Source of the DNA: Mycobacterium kansasii ATCC 12478
Lineage (GTDB): Bacteria; Actinomycetota; Actinomycetes; Mycobacteriales; Mycobacteriaceae
Direction: 5' to 3'
Assembly: GCF_000157895.3 (NCBI RefSeq)
Contig: NC_022663.1
Location: forward strand, 1,674,001-1,738,000
Length of the DNA: 64,000 bases
Position numbers and translations under genes: made by a program
Notes under the pieces: generated by a model
Seen by the model: only the letters and a program-made list of their open reading frames with translations
The model's database searches: none
What the model was told of the DNA's origin: nothing
Shown here: positions 59,779 to 64,000 of the stretch, piece by piece
How the letters are laid out: every line of letters begins with the position of its first letter
Position numbering within the stretch: the stretch's first letter is position 1

Positions 59779-60878
59779 ACCTGGAACTGTCCGAGGAGCA
59801 GGTGGCGCTGCGCGACACGGTGCGGCGTTTTCTGGCCGAGAAGGCGCCGATTTCGGGACACGTGCGCACGCTGCTCGACGAACCGACCGGCACCACCGAG
59901 CCGGTGTGGCACGGTCTGGCCGAGCTTGGGACAACCGGGCTGTTGGTGTCACCCGAATACGGCGGCGCCGGCATGACGATGGTCGAGGCCGGCATCGTCG
60001 CCGAGGAACTCGGCGCCGCCCTGCACCCGGGACCGTGGTTGTCCACTGCGGTCGCGGCGACGCGGGCGCTGCGCCGGTGCGACGCCGGCCCGGAGGCCGC
60101 CGAGATCCTCACCGGGATTGCCGCGGGGACCACGATCGCCACCGTCGGCCCGTTGGACGTGGCGACCCTGCCGACAGCAAACGGCACGTCGCTCAATGGT
60201 GAGCTCGTATCGGTTCCCGACGCCGCAGCCGCCCACGTGCTGTTGGTTTTCGCTCGAAACGCGAACGGCGCCGAGCTTTTCGCGGTCGACACCGCTTCCC
60301 CCGGCGTTTCGGTGACGCCCGAGCGCGGTATCGACCAGACCCGCAAGACGTTTCGGGTCGAGCTCGACGGTGTGACGGCACACCGGTTGGCCACCCCGTC
60401 GCCGGCCGCCGTTGCGGCCGTCGTCGACGACGTGCTGATCGCCATGGCCGCCGATGCGCTCGGCGCGGCCCGCGCCGTCATGGGCTCGGCCGTCGAATAC
60501 GCAAAGGTGCGAAAGCAATTCGGCCAGGCCATCGGCTCGTTCCAGGCGATCCAGCAGCTGTGCGTCGACATGTATGAGACGGTCGAGCTGGCCCGCAGCG
60601 GTGTGATCCACGCATTGTGGGCCTCGGATGCCTTGCCCCATAACGCCGACGAGCACCACTTGTGCGCGCTGCGGGCCAAGGCCTTCGCCGGGCGGCTGGC
60701 CACCGTCGCCGACACGGCGATACAGATTTTCGGCGGCATCGGCTACACCTGGGAGCACGACACTCACCTGTACCTCAAACGCCTGCTGAGCTGGAGCGCA
60801 TTTCTGGGTGGACCCGACCGCTATCTTACCGAAGTCGGTGCGCGCCTTGCGCATCCAAAAGCGGAGGCCTACCGATGA
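59775..60878 (+). CDS. Acyl-CoA dehydrogenase, second subunit of a heteromeric pair
   Basis: A 367-residue ACAD: MNLELSEEQVALRDTVRRFL, LGTTGLLVSPEYGGAGMTMV, then a middle domain in which the usual flavin-contact block is weak (FARNANGAELFAVDTASPGV), and a C-terminal KVRKQFGQAIGSFQAIQQLC with FGGIGYTWEHDTHLYLKRLL. This matches the non-catalytic or flavin-sharing subunit of paired FadE enzymes. It overlaps both neighbours by four bases (ATGA at 59775-59778 and 60875-60878), so three genes are translationally chained. The substrate is unknown. Confidence 0.88.
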   Translation: MNLELSEEQVALRDTVRRFLAEKAPISGHVRTLLDEPTGTTEPVWHGLAELGTTGLLVSPEYGGAGMTMVEAGIVAEELGAALHPGPWLSTAVAATRALRRCDAGPEAAEILTGIAAGTTIATVGPLDVATLPTANGTSLNGELVSVPDAAAAHVLLVFARNANGAELFAVDTASPGVSVTPERGIDQTRKTFRVELDGVTAHRLATPSPAAVAAVVDDVLIAMAADALGAARAVMGSAVEYAKVRKQFGQAIGSFQAIQQLCVDMYETVELARSGVIHALWASDALPHNADEHHLCALRAKAFAGRLATVADTAIQIFGGIGYTWEHDTHLYLKRLLSWSAFLGGPDRYLTEVGARLAHPKAEAYR

Positions 60879-61421
60879 TCGATTTCCGCGACCAGGTCGC
60901 GATCGTCACGGGCACCGGCCGGGGGCTCGGCCGGTTGTACGCGCTGGATTTGGCCCGCCGCGGTGCCGCGGTGATGGTCAACGATGTCGGTGCGACCATG
61001 CACGGCGAGGGCTCCGACTCCAGCGTCGCCGACGAGGTCGTTGCCGAGATCCACAGTGCGGGCGGAACCGCGCTGGCGTCGCACGACTCGGTGGCCGGCC
61101 CGCAGGGTGGCGAGGCGATAGTGCAGGCCGCCGTGGAGCACTTCGGCGGGCTCGACGTAGTTGGTGGTACCGATCGTGGTCATTTTGGCGAGCCGGGTTT
61201 GCGAGGTCACCCATCACAACTACTCGGCCTGCGCCGGGCGCTTCGCGCGGCTGTTCGTCGGTCTGAGTCAGGGATGGTCAGCCGGTGCTGACTGCGAACC
61301 GACCGCCGAGGACATCGCGACGCACTGGCCGGAAGTGTCTGCCACCGAACCGTTCACCGCGCCGGGCTCGATTTTCGAAGAGGTTTTCAGCGTCTGCGCG
61401 CGGCTTGGCGTGACTACCTAA
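60875..61421 (+). pseudogene. SDR-family gene with internal deletion
   Basis: It starts as a normal SDR from ATG 60875: MIDFRDQVAIVTGTGRGLGR and AVEHFGGLDVV at about residue 95. There it leaves the family in place of the expected NNAG block. A second frame from about 61161 encodes the C-terminus (SRVCEVTHHNYSACAGRFAR, then PTAEDIATHWPEVSATEPFT, FEEVFSVCARLGVTT) ending at 61421. Roughly 100 codons with the catalytic Ser-Tyr-Lys are gone and the frame is shifted, so the gene is dead. It once completed the ACAD-ACAD-SDR operon. Confidence 0.75.
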
Positions 61422-61678
61422 GACGTGCTGATCCAATCACCGCGCTCGGCGACTTCCCGGCCGCGACAAGCACATCGGTCACATTGACCTCTGTCCCAAC
61501 CCGTACACGCTGACTCATCAAGGGTGCCTACCTTTGAAGCGACACGCAAAGGTGCGCAACGAATCGCTGACAGACCAGGCACAGCGCGCGCCCTAAACGC
61601 GTGGAGACTGAGGTGGCTTATGGGAAAGCGGCAGTCGCGTCCTCCAACTCGGGCACTGGAACAGCGCCGTCCCAGTCG
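61422..61678. other. Short intergenic stretch between converging genes
   Basis: Between the broken SDR and the end of the PPE gene. I see no conserved frame. It is probably remnant DNA, since the PPE C-terminus also appears altered at this side. Confidence 0.3.
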
Positions 61679-62836
61679 CTATCCGATCCCGGTTACCGGT
61701 ATCACGCCGGACCGCGACTGCGGTGCATTGGGGCTGGCCCCGCCGCGGCCTATCATCTCGCCGGGCATCCCGGCACCACCGGTACCGCTCGGCATCATCG
61801 GCATCATCGGCATACCCGGCGAACTTGGCTCCCCGGTCAGCGCTGCCGGGGTGGGAATACCGGCTGCACCCAAGCCCGACATCGCCGAACTGGCCATCGG
61901 AGCCGGCACAGACCCCTGCCAAGTCGGCGGAACCGACATGCCTCCAACCATCCGAGCGTTACCCAAATCCGCCGCCATCGCCGAACCCAGCCCTCCGCCA
62001 CCGGATGCCGTGATTTCAGCATGCGGAACCGTCATCAACTTCGGCACGTCCGCGGGCAACCCACTGGCAAGCGCACCGGCCATCCCGCCCGTTGGCGTGC
62101 GCGTCGCATTGCTCATCAAACTCATGAGCGGCGACATCGCCATGCTGAGCGGATACATCAACAACGACACGCTCGACCACGGCAGCGAATCCAGGCCCGA
62201 CTCCGCGGCTGAAGCTATCGCCGCGATGTCCTGCGCCGGCGCTGCCGCGGATGAAACCACCGACGGCACGCCCGAGGCAGCTTGCGACGCCAACCCGGCC
62301 AACCCAGGATTGGACGGCGGCGGACTAAACGGCGCCATTGTCGAGGCCACCGACGCCGCGCCGGCGTGATATCCCGCCATCGCGGCCACATCCTGCGCCC
62401 ACATCTCCTGGTAGTCGAACTCCGTCGCTGCGATCGCCGGGGTGTTCTGAGCCAAGAAGTTCGTCACCACCAGCGACCGCAATCTCAGCCGATTGGCCGT
62501 CACCGCGGCGGGATGCACCGTCGCCGACAGAGCCGCCTCGAACGCTGTCGCCGCAACCCGAGCCTGAGCAGCGGTCAACTCCGCCTCCCCGGCCGCCCCG
62601 CTCAGCCAGCCCACAAATGGTGCCGCCGCAGCCGCCATCGACACCGATGCCGGACCTGACCACTGCCCGGTCGCCAATCGGGTTACCACCGAATCAAACG
62701 ACGCTGCCGATGCCCGCAAATCCGCTGCCAGGCTCAGCCAGGCCGAAGCCGCTCGCAACAGCGGGCCCGACCCGCAACCGGCGAAGATTCGCGCCGAATT
62801 GACCTCCGGCGGCAACCAAGCAAAGTCCAAAATCAT
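61679..62836 (-). CDS. PPE family protein, PPE-SVP subgroup
   Basis: A 385-residue PPE protein. The PPE domain starts MILDFAWLPPEVNSARIFAG, has the TGQWSGPASVSMAAAAAPFV WxG turn and RLRSLVVTNFLAQNTPAIAA, and runs to about 175. In the C-terminal part the SVP signature MVGGMSVPPTWQGSVP at about 298 assigns the subgroup. PPE-SVP proteins are usually exported by ESX-5 and surface-associated. The last residues (SRSGVIPVTGIG) depart from the usual SRYGFKP..MxRPPAAG ending, so the extreme C-terminus may have been replaced. No PE partner lies next to it. Confidence 0.88.
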   Translation of the reverse strand: MILDFAWLPPEVNSARIFAGCGSGPLLRAASAWLSLAADLRASAASFDSVVTRLATGQWSGPASVSMAAAAAPFVGWLSGAAGEAELTAAQARVAATAFEAALSATVHPAAVTANRLRLRSLVVTNFLAQNTPAIAATEFDYQEMWAQDVAAMAGYHAGAASVASTMAPFSPPPSNPGLAGLASQAASGVPSVVSSAAAPAQDIAAIASAAESGLDSLPWSSVSLLMYPLSMAMSPLMSLMSNATRTPTGGMAGALASGLPADVPKLMTVPHAEITASGGGGLGSAMAADLGNARMVGGMSVPPTWQGSVPAPMASSAMSGLGAAGIPTPAALTGEPSSPGMPMMPMMPSGTGGAGMPGEMIGRGGASPNAPQSRSGVIPVTGIG

Positions 62837-63768
62837 CTCAACCCCAACCCTTCCGCCGTACACGGCTCGGACGCACTGCTAGAAATCTCCGGTAGTTCTC
62901 TTGTCAGCCTTCAGATGTCAACCTCTGCGCTCTCCACGACAATGGCCTAGGCCAGGAGGTCATGTCCGAACGGTTAGGATTTTGGCTGGCATTGGCGGCC
63001 TTAGTCGCCGAGCCGGTAGGACCGTTCGCCAAAATATAGGCGCAACGGTATTCGTTGCGCCACAGATCAATTCGACCTGGTCAGTGACAACGAGCCGTCT
63101 TGCGCGACGCTCCTTGATCCGAAATGGAGTACCACACGATCAAGCCGGTGCCGAATCACGCTGACATAGAACGACATTCCATATAACAGCGGAGGCCGCA
63201 CTAGTTCGCGCGCACCACAAAGCAGTTATAATCCGTGAACAAGTATCTGAGTCATCCAGTGAATCCAGCCTTTTCAATGCGGACCGTTATCCGCTGTCAC
63301 ATCGCGGCCGTCGGGAACCGCAGCCGAACGGGGATCTTCAGCCGGACAAAAACTCCCACAAACCATACGCCTTGTCAACTGTTTTCTCTGGCTACGCTTA
63401 CGTAGGCGAAGGTTACGAATTCGTATTCTATAAGCCCTATTTCGCACATACGGAGTGTCCCGCACGCCGGCTGACTGTCTTCTAGTGCCCCGCTGGGCGC
63501 CGGCACTGCCGGTGCGAAGTAGTGCAATCACCTGAAGTACCTTGGCAAGACCTCGTTCCCGACGAACCCACCGCGTCGTCCAAAGTCGGTGCTTGGCCGA
63601 AATATTGCGTACGCCAGGGACTCTGAACAACGACGTCGAAAGACATGCTGCAACCGAGCGACTGCGGTGCTACTCTGCAGAGACCCAATTGCACGGAGGG
63701 GAATGGGCGCGTGCAGTCCGGGAGCAAGTGGTTACCCGACAAGCGCTCAGTGCGATTAGGAGATCCCC
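62837..63768. other. Intergenic region, 930 bases, no gene identified
   Basis: The sequence between the divergent PPE and PE genes is less GC-rich than its surroundings (for example around 63180-63450) and has no recognisable frame. It must contain the promoters of both genes. AGGAGATCCCC just before ATG 63769 is the PE ribosome-binding site. Confidence 0.4.
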
Positions 63769-64000
63769 ATGTCATTTGTGTCCACGGTGCCTGAGGCGCT
63801 GCAGACCGCCGCAACCGACTTGGCGACTATCAGATCCTCGCTCGGCGAGGCCAATACCGCTGCGGCCACAGCTACAACGGAAATACTTCCCGCAGGCGCC
63901 GACGATGTTTCGGCCGCGATCGCAGCGCTATTTTCCGCGCAGTCGCAAGTCTGGCGAACGTTCAGTGAGGACGCTGCGTGGCTTCATCAGCAGTTTGTGG
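63769..64000 (+). CDS. PE family protein, N-terminal PE domain (3' truncated by window)
   Basis: 77 residues are visible: MSFVSTVPEALQTAATDLAT, then SLGEANTAAATATTEILPAG, ADDVSAAIAALFSAQSQVWR. This is the canonical two-helix PE domain, with the PE dipeptide at residues 8-9. Exported through an ESX system (usually ESX-5), it may continue as PE_PGRS or with another C-terminal domain beyond the window. AGGAGA five bases before the ATG supports the start. Confidence 0.88.
   Translation, partial: MSFVSTVPEALQTAATDLATIRSSLGEANTAAATATTEILPAGADDVSAAIAALFSAQSQVWRTFSEDAAWLHQQFV

Noticed and set aside
63274..63630. 118-codon minus-strand frame upstream of the PE gene
   Set aside because: No recognisable domain and an atypical composition; treated as noncoding.

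Overview
The window is high-GC DNA from a slow-growing Mycobacterium that is related to, but not identical with, the M. tuberculosis complex. The evidence is PE_PGRS, PE and PPE genes, an MmpL transporter, and a block whose gene content follows the M. tuberculosis interval from about Rv1155 down to Rv1135A. That block contains an Rv1155-type flavin/F420 protein, an Rv1153c-type methyltransferase, a GntR regulator, a sirtuin, MmpL13, an Rv1144-type dehydrogenase, alpha-methylacyl-CoA racemase, EchA10 and an Rv1138c/Rv1139c pair. I cannot name the species.

Layout. 1-3.6 kb is a PE_PGRS tail and small conserved genes. 3.6-4.6 kb is a DUF559 nuclease-like gene framed by imperfect direct repeats. 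4.6-8.8 kb is an mmpL13-tetR-methyltransferase operon with a likely TetR operator, followed by a two-peptide mini-gene with its own terminator. 8.8-19.7 kb is lipid/acyl-CoA metabolism, including a type III polyketide synthase, a methyltransferase and a flavoprotein that match the phenolic-lipid (srsABC-type) operon logic of Streptomyces. 19.7-23.5 kb is a decayed zone with a PGRS/phosphodiesterase chimera, a split VOC gene, a PE35/PPE68 remnant and IS remnants.

23.5-47.1 kb is the exceptional part: an ESX-1 'satellite' locus. It carries a tandem array of EspE paralogues (nine near-full-length copies plus several fragments), a WhiB6-like regulator, and a PPE68-espB-espL-espF-espG-espH-espK cluster. 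All are paralogues of ESX-1 secreted substrates or their dedicated chaperones. No EsxA/EsxB, membrane component (EccB-E), ATPase (EccA/EccCa/EccCb) or mycosin is present, so any secretion must use an ESX-1 machine encoded elsewhere. Four copies of one AT-rich control region, built from 23-bp iteron-like units (1 to 4 per copy) followed by a -10 element, precede espB-type starts. Recombination between copies has produced espB/espE chimeras, deletions and frameshifts.

47.1-50 kb holds an unexplained gap, then an ECF42-type sigma factor coupled to a YCII/DGPF protein and an SRPBCC protein. 50-61.4 kb is a catabolic-looking cluster: P450, aldehyde dehydrogenase, SDR, AveC-like membrane protein, a binding protein without a signal peptide, a NorQ/NorD AAA-VWA pair, two acyl-CoA dehydrogenases and a broken SDR. 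Three sites in this cluster share a GAACARATWTTWGG motif. The window ends with a PPE-SVP gene and the start of a PE gene.

How the satellite locus could work (inference): substrates and cognate chaperones have been duplicated together (PPE68 with EspG, EspE/EspF with EspH, EspB with EspK), along with the redox-sensing transcription factor. This gives the cell a separately regulated, diversified pool of ESX-1 cargo without a second machine.
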